Of a stretch of DNA of 64,000 nucleotides, positions 1 through 9,144 are shown in pieces. The position numbers were made by a program, and so were the translations under genes. The notes below the pieces were generated by a model. That model was given only the letters and a program-made list of their open reading frames with translations. It was not told the origin of the DNA and did not search any database. This stretch comes from Corynebacterium pelargi (GTDB lineage: Bacteria; Actinomycetota; Actinomycetes; Mycobacteriales; Mycobacteriaceae), in contig NZ_BMCX01000004.1 of the NCBI RefSeq assembly GCF_014635485.1, forward strand, positions 62,001 to 126,000, read 5' to 3'. Position 1 is the stretch's first letter. Each line of letters opens with the position of its first letter.

Positions 1-56
1 GATTGCACGTCGAGTAGCAAAGCAGCGCTATCTTTCCAGCTAGGATCTAAAGGATC

Positions 57-746
57 ATGCCTAGTGTTGCCGTGATCCTTCCTTGCCACAACGATGCCGC
101 GTTGCTGCGCCGTGCACTCCATCACCTGCACGGTGCCGACGAGCTCATCGTTGTCGATAACGCCAGCACCGATGCATCGGCCGAGGTTGCTCGCGCCTAT
201 GGCGCGCGTGTGATCTACGAGCCCCAAGTGGGCATTCCTTATGCGGTGCGTGCAGGCTTTGATGCCGCACGCGCCGATATTTTGGTTCGCATCGACGCTG
301 ACGTGCTGCCGGGGGAAGACTTTATCCAGCGCATCCGCGAAGCCTGGGATCAAGCCGATGAGCACACCGTGGCCATGACGGGTTGGGCATGGTTTGAACA
401 TCGCCCGCGCTGGCAAAGCATCGCCTACCTTGGCGCCTACTACCTATCTGTGGGTTCTGCCCTGGGGCACTGGCCACTATTTGGCTCGAATTGTTCGCTT
501 CGACGCTCCTGGTGGCTGGAAGCGGGTGTGCAGTTTCCTGATGCCGAGGTGCATGAGGATATGCACATGTCGTTCGCCCTTGGTCCGCGGCAGCGCGTAG
601 GATTGTTGCCGAATCCCGTTTTTATGCACCCCCGAGCACTTGAGGGCGATCTGGGTACGCGTTTTCGCCGCGGCTGGCACACCATCGCGGTGAATTGGCG
701 CACCCAACCGCCTTGGCGCAGGCTTCCCGAAAGGCTTTTGCAATGA
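57..746 (+). CDS. Family 2 glycosyltransferase at the head of the carotenoid operon
   Basis: A 229-residue GT-A fold glycosyltransferase. The N-terminus has the family 2 nucleotide-sugar fold (AVILPCHND, then DELIVVDNASTD near residue 30) and a metal-binding DAD in VRIDADVLPGED near residue 80. A HEDMHMS stretch near residue 170 is the likely catalytic-base region. There is no clear membrane anchor. The ATG follows an AAAGGATC ribosome site, and the stop overlaps crtB by ATGA, so the gene is translationally coupled to phytoene synthase. From this context I infer that it glycosylates the C50 carotenoid or an intermediate (a CrtX-like role), but a role in envelope sugar transfer is possible. 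The family is secure; the substrate is not. Confidence 0.8.
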   Translation: MPSVAVILPCHNDAALLRRALHHLHGADELIVVDNASTDASAEVARAYGARVIYEPQVGIPYAVRAGFDAARADILVRIDADVLPGEDFIQRIREAWDQADEHTVAMTGWAWFEHRPRWQSIAYLGAYYLSVGSALGHWPLFGSNCSLRRSWWLEAGVQFPDAEVHEDMHMSFALGPRQRVGLLPNPVFMHPRALEGDLGTRFRRGWHTIAVNWRTQPPWRRLPERLLQ

Positions 747-1567
747 ACCACATGCTTGAGCATTACGACGCCATGGCCTGCAAAGCCGCTGCCGAAGTGA
801 TCTCCCATTACTCCACCAGCTTCGCTGCCGCCACCAGCATGCTGGCACCGCGGGTGCGAAGCGATATCACCAACCTATATGCCATGGTGCGCATCGCAGA
901 TGAGATCGTCGATGGCACTGCGCAATCCAATCAACTCGCCTTGCTCGACGCCTACGAGCAACAGGTGCTTTCGGCCAAAGACCAGCGCTTCCACTGCGAT
1001 CCCGTTGTACATGCCTTTGCCATTTCGGCCAGGCGATGCAAGTTCAAGGATGAACACCTCCGGGCATTTTTCGCCTCGATGCGCCAAGACTTGCAGCAAA
1101 ACACCTTCGATGAAGAAGCCCTCGCACGCTATATCTATGGCTCTGCTGAGGTCATCGGCCTGATGTGCCTGGATGCTTTTTTGCTCGAAGCAGATGCGGA
1201 TCGCGAATACCTTGACCCAGGCGCACAAGCCCTTGGCAGGGCTTTTCAAAAAATCAATTTCCTGCGCGATTTGCATGAAGATCATCACCACCTCGGGCGC
1301 AGCTACTACCCAGGCATTGATGATGCGAAAAAAGACCAAGTGATCCGCGAAGTGCGCCAGGAACTCGAACTTGCCCGCGAAAGGATGCAGGGCTTACCCA
1401 TTCAAGCCCGCGTGGGGGTAGCGGCAGCGGTGGAGCTCTATGAGGAGCTCACCAACCGCGTGGCCGATCGCAGCATCGCTGAGATCAGGCAGCGTCGAGT
1501 GCGGGTGCCAACGTGGAAGAAACTGGCATTGGCCGCGAAGGCCGCCGTGAAGAAAGGAAAAGTATGA
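743..1567 (+). CDS. crtB: Phytoene synthase
   Basis: A 274-residue squalene/phytoene synthase that condenses two geranylgeranyl diphosphates head-to-head into phytoene, the first committed C40 carotenoid step. Both Asp-rich motifs are visible: ADEIVD near residue 52 and LRDLHED near residue 175. The chosen ATG overlaps the stop of the upstream glycosyltransferase; an in-frame start 48 bases upstream would give a much longer overlap and lacks a better ribosome site. The stop in turn overlaps crtI by ATGA. No crtE (GGPP synthase) is visible in the window, so the precursor must be made elsewhere or just upstream. Confidence 0.93.
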   Translation: MNHMLEHYDAMACKAAAEVISHYSTSFAAATSMLAPRVRSDITNLYAMVRIADEIVDGTAQSNQLALLDAYEQQVLSAKDQRFHCDPVVHAFAISARRCKFKDEHLRAFFASMRQDLQQNTFDEEALARYIYGSAEVIGLMCLDAFLLEADADREYLDPGAQALGRAFQKINFLRDLHEDHHHLGRSYYPGIDDAKKDQVIREVRQELELARERMQGLPIQARVGVAAAVELYEELTNRVADRSIAEIRQRRVRVPTWKKLALAAKAAVKKGKV

Positions 1568-3039
1568 AGGCAGTCGTCATTGGTGCAGGCGTAGCAGGTC
1601 TGGCCACCGCAGCGTATTTGGGCTACGAAGGCTATGAGGTCACCGTCGTCGAGAAAAACGACGCCATCGGCGGTCGCGCCGGGTCGCTCGCGGTGGATGG
1701 GTTCCGGTGGGACACTGGCCCCTCCTGGTATTTGATGCCCGATGCCTTTGATCACTTCTTTGAGTTTTTTGGATCAAGCACCGCCGAGCGCCTCAATCTG
1801 CAAACCTTGGATCCTGCCTATCGTCTTTTCCCAGAGGGGATGCAGCCGCTGGACGTCAGTGGCACCAGGGCAGTGGAGCTGTTTGAGTCCATCGAGCCTG
1901 GTGCGGGTAAGGCGCTCGAAGAATACCTTGAAAGCGCTGCGGAAACCTACCAGATCGCGGTGGATCACTTCCTCTACACCACCTTCACTCGGCTGCCTTT
2001 GCACCGTGACGTGACTACGCGCCTGTGGCTACTGGTGAAGCTTTTGAGCTCTCATTTGGAGGGTTTTGTTAACGCGCGCTTCCAGGATCATCGCCTGCGC
2101 CAGATGCTGACCTACCCGGCCGTGTTCTTGTCCTCTGCGCCGCGCAAGACTCCGGCGATGTACCACCTGATGAGCCACACCGACCTCACCCAGGGTGTGA
2201 TGTATCCCGATGGCGGTTTTGCTGCGGTCATTGATGCCATTGCCGATGTTGCCCGCGAACAGGGCGCCACGATTCGCCTTGGCGCAGAGGTGGCCCAGAT
2301 TCGCACCAAGGATGGCAAAGCCACTGGCGTTGAGCTTGTCGACGCCACCGTCCTAGAAGCAGACGTGGTGGTCAGTGCTGCTGACCTCAAACACACCGAG
2401 CAGGCCTTGCTGCCCAAGCACCTGCGCACCTATAAGCAGTCCTATTTTGCCAAGCGCAACCCCGGCATTGGCACCGTCTTGCTCTACCTCGGTGTCGAAG
2501 GGGAATTGCCCGAGCTGCTGCACCACAACCTGCTCTTTTCCAGGGACTGGGACCCCGATTTTGAGGCCGTGTTTAATGAGCCAGCCGGGGCATCGCGTTC
2601 GATCTATATCTCCAAGCCCTCCGCTACTGATAGCGAGGTGGCACCAGAAGGCTACGAGAACCTCTTTGTGCTGGTGCCCGTGCGCGCCGATGAGCACTTC
2701 AACCGTGAAGAGCAGGTAGCCGATGCGGCAATTGAACAAATCGCCGCATGGATCGGGGTGGAAGACTTTGCCGAGCGCATTGTCCAGCGCCACGTGGTAG
2801 GCCCGAAGCACTTCGCTGAGCAGTACTATGCATGGTCGGGCGGCTCCGTAGGCCCTGCGCACACGCTGATGCAATCCGCCCTCCTGCGCGGCAGCAATGC
2901 CTCGAAGAAAGTAGATGGCCTCTACTACGCCGGTGCCACCACCCTTCCCGGCGTTGGTGTGCCCATGTGCCTGATTTCTGCAGAAAATGTGCTCAAGCGC
3001 TTGCGTGGCGATACTTCCGACCGAGCGCTGGAGCGCTAG
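1564..3039 (+). CDS. crtI: Phytoene desaturase (lycopene-forming)
   Basis: A 491-residue FAD-dependent CrtI-type desaturase that introduces double bonds into phytoene to give lycopene, probably at the membrane. The N-terminus carries the Rossmann dinucleotide motif VIGAGVAGLATA followed by EKNDAIGGRAG. The C-terminus has the flavin-domain signature YYAGATTLPGVGVPMCL. The length is normal for bacterial CrtI. The ATG overlaps the crtB stop by four bases (ATGA) and follows AAAGGAAAAGT. The stop abuts the start of crtYe. An upstream in-frame start at 1513 is rejected because it would sit deep inside crtB. Confidence 0.95.
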   Translation: MKAVVIGAGVAGLATAAYLGYEGYEVTVVEKNDAIGGRAGSLAVDGFRWDTGPSWYLMPDAFDHFFEFFGSSTAERLNLQTLDPAYRLFPEGMQPLDVSGTRAVELFESIEPGAGKALEEYLESAAETYQIAVDHFLYTTFTRLPLHRDVTTRLWLLVKLLSSHLEGFVNARFQDHRLRQMLTYPAVFLSSAPRKTPAMYHLMSHTDLTQGVMYPDGGFAAVIDAIADVAREQGATIRLGAEVAQIRTKDGKATGVELVDATVLEADVVVSAADLKHTEQALLPKHLRTYKQSYFAKRNPGIGTVLLYLGVEGELPELLHHNLLFSRDWDPDFEAVFNEPAGASRSIYISKPSATDSEVAPEGYENLFVLVPVRADEHFNREEQVADAAIEQIAAWIGVEDFAERIVQRHVVGPKHFAEQYYAWSGGSVGPAHTLMQSALLRGSNASKKVDGLYYAGATTLPGVGVPMCLISAENVLKRLRGDTSDRALER

Positions 3040-3339
3040 ATGGCGGCCAGCTACCTGATATTCCTGCTCATGAGCTCAGCCTGCATGGTGCTGTGCGATT
3101 GGCGCTTCAAGCTCAGCTTCTTTGCTCACCCAAAGCGCAGCGCGATCATCATGCTGGCGCTGGTGGCCATGCTCTTGGTCTGGGATGCCCTCGGCATTGC
3201 CACCGGAACCTTTTTTCGCGGCGATTCGCCCTATATGACGGGCATCGAGCTCGCCCCGGAAATGCCGATTGAAGAGCCGATCTTTTTGGCCTTCTTGGTC
3301 TACTTGAGCATGAATATCGCGGCAGGGGTAAGCAAATGA
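3040..3339 (+). CDS. crtYe: C50 carotenoid cyclase subunit (CrtYe type)
   Basis: A 99-residue protein with about three membrane segments and the small lycopene-cyclase domain pattern: WDALGIATGTFFRG, YMTGIELAPEMPIEEP and a terminal hydrophobic helix. In Corynebacterium glutamicum and Micrococcus, two such small proteins form a heterodimer that closes the epsilon or gamma rings of C50 carotenoids such as decaprenoxanthin or sarcinaxanthin. The ATG begins directly after the crtI stop, and the stop overlaps crtYf by ATGA. Which ring type is made cannot be read from the sequence by eye. Confidence 0.85.
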   Translation: MAASYLIFLLMSSACMVLCDWRFKLSFFAHPKRSAIIMLALVAMLLVWDALGIATGTFFRGDSPYMTGIELAPEMPIEEPIFLAFLVYLSMNIAAGVSK

Positions 3340-3593
3340 CCTACCTGCTCATCAGCCTGCCGTTTATCATTGCCGCCATCGCCATCAATCGAGGCCGCAG
3401 GCCCAAAGCCACCGCCATCACCGTGGTCTCGTTGCTAGTGCTCACTGCCATCTTTGACAATCTCATGATCGCCGCGGGGTTTGTCGGCTATGGCGATGCC
3501 CAACGCCTCGGCATCCACGTTGGGCTAGTCCCCATCGAGGACTTCCTCTATCCGCTGGTCGTTGGCCTGATCGTGCCGGTGGTGCGCAAATGA
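3336..3593 (+). CDS. crtYf: C50 carotenoid cyclase subunit (CrtYf type)
   Basis: An 85-residue partner of the preceding subunit, with about three membrane helices and the conserved PIEDFLYPL motif near residue 68, matching the acidic PxE(E/D) pattern of lycopene-cyclase domains. The pair is expected to work as a membrane heterodimer on lycopene elongated by CrtEb. The ATG overlaps the crtYe stop and the stop overlaps the crtEb start, so stoichiometry is probably set by translational coupling. It is somewhat shorter than the family members I recall, with no sign of disruption. Confidence 0.85.
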   Translation: MTYLLISLPFIIAAIAINRGRRPKATAITVVSLLVLTAIFDNLMIAAGFVGYGDAQRLGIHVGLVPIEDFLYPLVVGLIVPVVRK

Positions 3594-4423
3594 TCAAGCA
3601 GATCCTCCACGCATCCCGGCCACTGAGCTGGGTCAATACCGCATTCCCCTTTGCTGCTGCCTACCTCTTATCCGGCGGTGGGGTGAATTGGCTGCTCATC
3701 CTGGGCACCTTCTTCTTCCTCATTCCCTATAACATCGCCATGTACGGCATCAATGATGTCTTCGATTATGAGTCGGATATTCGCAACCCGCGCAAGGGTG
3801 GGGTAGAAGGAGCCGTGCTCCCGCGCCACATGCACACCCCCTTGCTTTGGGCGTCTGCCATCACCACCTTGCCGCTTCTGCTGATCATGGCCACCCAGGG
3901 TGCGGTGGCATGGCTGCTCTTTTCGGCGTTTTGCGTGGTGGCATATTCGGCACCGCCACTGCGTTTTAAAGAAAGGCCCGTCCTCGATTCGGCCACCTCA
4001 TCGGCGCACTTTGTCACTCCGGCGATCATTGGTGCCGCCTATGGGCAGCCTCCCCAGGGCTTCTGGCTTGCCATGGCGTCCTTCTTTCTTTGGGGTATGG
4101 CAAGCCATGCGCTTGGCGCCGTGCAGGATGTGCAATCCGACCGCGCTGGGGGCTTGCACTCCATTGCCACCAAACTCGGCCCGGGCCTGACTGTTCGCCT
4201 CGTGGTTGGAGCCTATGCCCTTTCAGCGCTGCTGCTATTCTTCTTACCTTCGCCTGCCTGGCTTATTGGATTGGCTGGTTTTGGTTATGCCCTCAACGCT
4301 GCTCGCTTTATGGGTGTTACTGTTCAGACTTCTCCAAGTGTGAACCGCGCATGGCGGGTGTTCTTGGTGTTGAACTTTGTGGTTGGTGCAATCCTCACCA
4401 TGGTGTTGCTGGCGCTAACCTAA
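3590..4423 (+). CDS. crtEb: Lycopene elongase, UbiA-family prenyltransferase
   Basis: A 277-residue polytopic UbiA-superfamily prenyltransferase. The first Asp-rich metal-diphosphate site is GINDVFDYESDIRNPRK near residue 53, and the second, DVQSDRAGGLHSIATKLG, lies near residue 182. In corynebacteria CrtEb adds dimethylallyl units to lycopene, giving the C50 acyclic precursor flavuxanthin. It is the last crt gene here. It overlaps crtYf by ATGA, and only 25 bases separate its stop from pks13, with a ribosome site but no obvious promoter in the gap. Confidence 0.92.
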   Translation: MIKQILHASRPLSWVNTAFPFAAAYLLSGGGVNWLLILGTFFFLIPYNIAMYGINDVFDYESDIRNPRKGGVEGAVLPRHMHTPLLWASAITTLPLLLIMATQGAVAWLLFSAFCVVAYSAPPLRFKERPVLDSATSSAHFVTPAIIGAAYGQPPQGFWLAMASFFLWGMASHALGAVQDVQSDRAGGLHSIATKLGPGLTVRLVVGAYALSALLLFFLPSPAWLIGLAGFGYALNAARFMGVTVQTSPSVNRAWRVFLVLNFVVGAILTMVLLALT

Positions 4424-4448
4424 AAGGTAAAACGAAAGGTGATATTTC

Positions 4449-7400
4449 ATGACGGCTGAGCAACTGCGCCAATGGTTACGCGATTGGGTTCGTGAAACAA
4501 CCGGGGCGGAGGATATCGACGATGACCAACCGATGCAGTCTTTCGGTCTATCCTCCCGAGACGTGGTTGCCCTCTCAGGTGAGCTTGAGCGGCTCCTAGG
4601 AACCCGCTTAGACCCCACCATCGCCTATGAGTATCCCACCATCAATGGGCTCACGCGCAGGCTCTTACAAGGCGCTCCCCAAAAGAGCGCAGCGGTAGTG
4701 GTGGAAGAAAAACCAGCCGAACATGACATCGCCATCGTCGGCATGGCGGCTCGTTATCCTGGGGCAAATAACCTCGAAGAAATGTGGTCCATGCTCGTCG
4801 AAGGCCGCGATGGCATTGGCGAGCTTCCCATCGGGCGTTGGAGCGAATACGCAGGTGATGAGGTCACTGCCAAGAAGATGGCAGAGACGAATACCACCGG
4901 CGGATATATTGAAGACATTGCGAGCTTCGACGCGGAATTCTTCGGGCTCTCCCCACTTGAAGCCGTCAATATCGACCCCCAGCAGCGCATCATGCTGGAG
5001 CTGACCTGGGAGGCCTTAGAACACGCCCATATTCCACCAAGCGCTTTGCGTGGCGAGCCGGTAGGCGTTTTCCTGGGATCTTCCAGCAATGACTACGGCA
5101 TGCTCATTAGCTCTGATCCCGCCGAGGCCCACCCCTATGCCCTCACCGGCACCGCAAGCTCGATTATTCCCAACCGCATCTCCTATGCCTTCGATTTCCG
5201 TGGGCCTTCGGTCAATGTGGATACCGCCTGTTCCTCCTCCCTTGTGGCAACGCACCAAGCCGTGCGCGCCCTTCGCTATGGGGAGGCCGATGTTGCCATC
5301 GCCGGTGGCGTAAATATCCTGGCGGCACCATTTGTGTCCACCGCTTTTGGCGAACTCGGCGTCTTTAGCCCCACCGGGAAAATCCACGCATTTTCCGATG
5401 ACGCCGATGGCTTTGTGCGCGGCGATGGCGCAGGCGTGTTGGTGCTCAAGAGGCTTTCCGACGCCGAAGCCGATGGGGATACCGTCCTCGCGGTGATCAA
5501 AGGCTCGGCAGTCAATTCCGATGGACACTCCAATGGCATTACTGCACCGAACCCCGATGCGCAGGTCGACGTCCTCCAACGCGCCTACGCCGATGCCGGC
5601 ATCGACCCAAGCACCGTGGACTATGTAGAAGCCCACGGAACTGGCACCATCCTTGGCGATCCCATCGAAGCCTCAGCCCTCGGGCAGGTGCTTGGCCGGG
5701 ATCGTGAACTGGGCGAGCCAACCTTGCTCGGTAGTGCTAAAACCAACTTTGGTCACACAGAAGCCGCAGCCGGTGTGGCCGGTTTGATCAAAACCGTTCT
5801 TGCCATGCAGCACAATGTGCTGCCACCCTCGCTGCACTTTTCTGCCCCCAACCGCTACGTGGACTTCGATGCCGAACACATCGAGGTCGTAGAAGACCCC
5901 CGCGAGTGGCCCGAATACTCCGGGCAGAAACGAGCCGGCGTATCCGGATTCGGCTTCGGCGGCACCAATGCTCACGTGGTGCTGGAATCCTATGAGCCTC
6001 AAAGCCAACCCCAAGCGCCGCTGCTTCACACCGAAACCGGCGTGTTCCCCATCTCGGGGCTGCTGCCTTCGCGGCGTCGTGAAGCTGCCGCCGCCTACGC
6101 CCAAGCGGTAGAAGAAGACCTGCCGGCGCTGGCTCGCTCCCTGGCTAAGCGCAACCATGGACGCTCCCGTGCCGTGGTGCAGGCCGCTGATCGCGAAGAA
6201 GCCATCAAGCGCCTCAAGCAAGTAGCAGAGGGCAAAACCAGCATTGGCATCGTCGCAGCCGACGCGCCGGGCCAGGGTGCGGTGTTTGTGTACTCGGGCT
6301 TTGGTTCCCAGCATCGCAAAATGGCCAAAGACTTAGTGGAGCTTTCTCCATTCGTGGCCGAGCGCTTAGGCGAGCTGGATCGCCTGGTGCAATTTGAAGC
6401 CGGATGGTCAATCCTTGAGCTCATCCATGACGATGCCCAAACCTATAACACCGAAACTGCCCAGGTAGCCATCACCGCGATCCAGATCGCCCTGACTGAC
6501 CTGTTCGCCGCATTCGGTGCGCGCCCCAGTGCCGTGATGGGCATGTCTATGGGTGAGATCGCCGCCGCCTATGCCGCAGGTGGGCTCAGCGCCGAAGATG
6601 CCATGGTGGTGGCCATTCACCGCGCAAGGCTCATGGGTGAGGGTGAGGCCTCGCTGCCAGAAGATCAACTCGGCGCCATGGCCGTGGTGGAAATGCCCGC
6701 TGATGCCGAATTCGGCGAGGGCATCGAGCCAGCCGTATTCGCAGGCCCAGGCATGACCACCGTTGGTGGCCCGCGCGAAGCAGTGAGCGCGTTGGTGGAG
6801 CGACTCCAAGAAGAAGGCAAGTTTGCACGCCTGCTCAACGTTAAGGGCGCAGGGCACACCAGTGCCGTGGACCCTCTGCTTGGAGAGCTCGCGGCCGAGG
6901 CATCCATGATCGAGCCGAAGCCTTTGCAGATCCCGCTGTATTCCTCCGTGGAGGCACATACCTATCAGCCAGGCGACGTCGTTCACGATGTGGACTACTG
7001 GTTGCGTTGTACCCGCCAGCCGGTCTTATTCCAGGATGCCACCGAGCGAGCGTTTGCCGATGGCTATGAGCTGCTGATGGAGATCTCCCCGAACCCCGTG
7101 GCGCTAATGGGGATGATGAACACCGCCTTTAGCGTTGGCAAGGCCGATGCGCAGCTCATTTACTCGCTCAAGCGCAAGGTGGATGCGGGCGAAAGCCTGC
7201 GCGATGCGCTGGCAAAACTCTATGTACAAGGCGCACCCGTGGACTTTTCCAAGCTCTATGGCGAAGGCGCTGTACAGCAGGCGCCCGGCGTGCCTTGGAA
7301 GCGTCAGCGTTATTGGACCGCGGCGCGCCCACAGTCGCACCACGGTGGCCTGCCCGGCACCAAGGTCACGCTGCCAGGCCAGGTGGCCTTTAGCACCGTG

Positions 7401-9092
7401 GCCGAGCAGGTGCCGAGTGTGGAAGCACTGATCGAGGCTGCCGTGGAAGCTGTGCTGCCAGGCGCAAGCATCTTGGCGCTCGAAGAACACGCGGCGCTGC
7501 CTGCCTCTGGTGAGCTCAGCACCGTTGTCTCCCACAATGTGGCTGGCATCAATGTGCAGGTCTATCGGGTGATGGGCGAGCAGACCATTGCTTTGGCCGA
7601 AGGTTTTGCTACCACCTTGACCACCCCGACTGCTGCAGCAGAAGAGGAGTTGAGCACGCAGGCAGACTCCCTGCCGGAACCTGTGTGGGATGGCAGTGAA
7701 TCGGTGGAGCAGCGCATGCGCACCATTGTTTCTGAGGCGATGGGCTACGACGTTGAGGATCTGCCGCGTGAATTGCCCTTGATTGATTTGGGCCTGGATT
7801 CCTTGATGGGCATGCGCATTAAAAACCGCATCGAGCACGAGTTCCAGATCCCTCCTTTGCAGGTGCAGGCGCTTCGCGACGCCTCCGTGGCCGATGTCGT
7901 GACCTTGGTGGAAGATCTTGTGGCCGGCAGAACTGCCGAGTCCGAAGAATCCACCCCGGCAATGCCCGAGCCTGAGCCTGAGTCTGAGGAACCCAAAGAG
8001 GCACCGAAGCCCAAGAAACCCCAGGGTGTAGGCGTGGCACCGCGCGATGCCTCCGAGCGTCTGGTCTTTGCTACCTGGTCGGGCATCGTGGGCAAGGCCC
8101 CTGCTGGCGTGACCAGCGAATTGCAGGAGATTACCCAGGAACAGGCACAGGCCATTGCCGAGCGTCTCAGCGATCGCGCTGGCACCTCCGTCAGCGCCGA
8201 GGATGTGCTGGAGGCGGAGACCTTAGAGCCCCTGGCTAACTTGGTGCGCGAAGGGCTTGAGACTGATGTTGAGGGCAATATCCGTGTGCTGCGCGCACGC
8301 CCGGAGGGCTCGACCAAGCCCGCGGTATTCATGTTCCACCCAGCCGGTGGCTCAAGCGTGGTGTACCAGCCCTTGATGCGACGCCTGCCGGAAGACGTGC
8401 CGGTCTATGGTGTTGAGCGCCTTGAGGGCAGCCTCGAAGATCGTGCCGCGAGCTACCTCGATGAGATTCGGCACTACTCCGATGGTTTGCCCGTAGTGCT
8501 TGGCGGCTGGAGCTTCGGTGGCGCCTTGGCCTACGAGGTGGCATCCCAGCTTGAAGGCGTCGACGTGGCCTTTATTGCCCTGCTGGATACCGTTCGCCCG
8601 GCCAACCCCGCACCGGATACCCCGGAGGAGACGAAGCGCCGTTGGGAGCGTTACTCGGCCTTTGCCAAGAAGACCTATGGCCTAGATTTCCCAGTGCCCT
8701 ATGAGCTTTTGGAATCTGCAGGCGAGGACGCGCTGCTGGCGATGATGGCGGAATTCTTGGCCAATACCGATGCCTCAGAGCATGGCCTTTCCGCCGGTGT
8801 GCTGGAGCACCAGCGAGCATCCTTCGTGGATAACCGCATCCTGGATCGGCTCGATTTCAGCCGCTGGCAGCAAGTGGATAAGCCGGTGCTGTTGTTCAGG
8901 GCTGAGCGAATGCACGATGGTGCCGTCGAGTTGGAGCCTGCCTATGCCGAGATCAACGAAGATGGTGGCTGGGCCGAGATCGTCGAGGATCTTGAAATTG
9001 TGCACCTGAAGGGCGATCACCTAGCCGTGGTGGACGAGCCAGAAATTGGCAAAGTTGGCACCGCAATGGCGCAGCGCATTATTAACTTCTAA
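4449..9092 (+). CDS. pks13: Polyketide synthase Pks13, mycolic acid condensase
   Basis: A 1547-residue type I synthase that performs the final Claisen condensation of two fatty chains into a mycolic acid precursor. Domains in order: N-terminal acyl carrier protein (SFGLSSRD, Ser near 35); ketosynthase (DTACSSSL, Cys near 260; EAHGTGT near 395; NFGHTEAA near 435); acyltransferase (GMSMGEIAAAY, Ser near 700); second carrier (LGLDSLMGMRI, Ser near 1118); a Pro/Glu-rich linker; and a C-terminal thioesterase (GGWSFGGALAYE, Ser near 1355). This is the standard Pks13 layout, slightly shorter than I recall for relatives. The ATG follows CGAAAGGTG. accD3 lies downstream, as is usual, but the usual upstream fadD32 is replaced by the carotenoid operon. 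Confidence 0.97.
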   Translation: MTAEQLRQWLRDWVRETTGAEDIDDDQPMQSFGLSSRDVVALSGELERLLGTRLDPTIAYEYPTINGLTRRLLQGAPQKSAAVVVEEKPAEHDIAIVGMAARYPGANNLEEMWSMLVEGRDGIGELPIGRWSEYAGDEVTAKKMAETNTTGGYIEDIASFDAEFFGLSPLEAVNIDPQQRIMLELTWEALEHAHIPPSALRGEPVGVFLGSSSNDYGMLISSDPAEAHPYALTGTASSIIPNRISYAFDFRGPSVNVDTACSSSLVATHQAVRALRYGEADVAIAGGVNILAAPFVSTAFGELGVFSPTGKIHAFSDDADGFVRGDGAGVLVLKRLSDAEADGDTVLAVIKGSAVNSDGHSNGITAPNPDAQVDVLQRAYADAGIDPSTVDYVEAHGTGTILGDPIEASALGQVLGRDRELGEPTLLGSAKTNFGHTEAAAGVAGLIKTVLAMQHNVLPPSLHFSAPNRYVDFDAEHIEVVEDPREWPEYSGQKRAGVSGFGFGGTNAHVVLESYEPQSQPQAPLLHTETGVFPISGLLPSRRREAAAAYAQAVEEDLPALARSLAKRNHGRSRAVVQAADREEAIKRLKQVAEGKTSIGIVAADAPGQGAVFVYSGFGSQHRKMAKDLVELSPFVAERLGELDRLVQFEAGWSILELIHDDAQTYNTETAQVAITAIQIALTDLFAAFGARPSAVMGMSMGEIAAAYAAGGLSAEDAMVVAIHRARLMGEGEASLPEDQLGAMAVVEMPADAEFGEGIEPAVFAGPGMTTVGGPREAVSALVERLQEEGKFARLLNVKGAGHTSAVDPLLGELAAEASMIEPKPLQIPLYSSVEAHTYQPGDVVHDVDYWLRCTRQPVLFQDATERAFADGYELLMEISPNPVALMGMMNTAFSVGKADAQLIYSLKRKVDAGESLRDALAKLYVQGAPVDFSKLYGEGAVQQAPGVPWKRQRYWTAARPQSHHGGLPGTKVTLPGQVAFSTVAEQVPSVEALIEAAVEAVLPGASILALEEHAALPASGELSTVVSHNVAGINVQVYRVMGEQTIALAEGFATTLTTPTAAAEEELSTQADSLPEPVWDGSESVEQRMRTIVSEAMGYDVEDLPRELPLIDLGLDSLMGMRIKNRIEHEFQIPPLQVQALRDASVADVVTLVEDLVAGRTAESEESTPAMPEPEPESEEPKEAPKPKKPQGVGVAPRDASERLVFATWSGIVGKAPAGVTSELQEITQEQAQAIAERLSDRAGTSVSAEDVLEAETLEPLANLVREGLETDVEGNIRVLRARPEGSTKPAVFMFHPAGGSSVVYQPLMRRLPEDVPVYGVERLEGSLEDRAASYLDEIRHYSDGLPVVLGGWSFGGALAYEVASQLEGVDVAFIALLDTVRPANPAPDTPEETKRRWERYSAFAKKTYGLDFPVPYELLESAGEDALLAMMAEFLANTDASEHGLSAGVLEHQRASFVDNRILDRLDFSRWQQVDKPVLLFRAERMHDGAVELEPAYAEINEDGGWAEIVEDLEIVHLKGDHLAVVDEPEIGKVGTAMAQRIINF

Positions 9093-9144
9093 GGCAATCA
9101 ACTATCGTGGATGAGTTGGAAGAAACGTCGATGAGGGAGTGATT

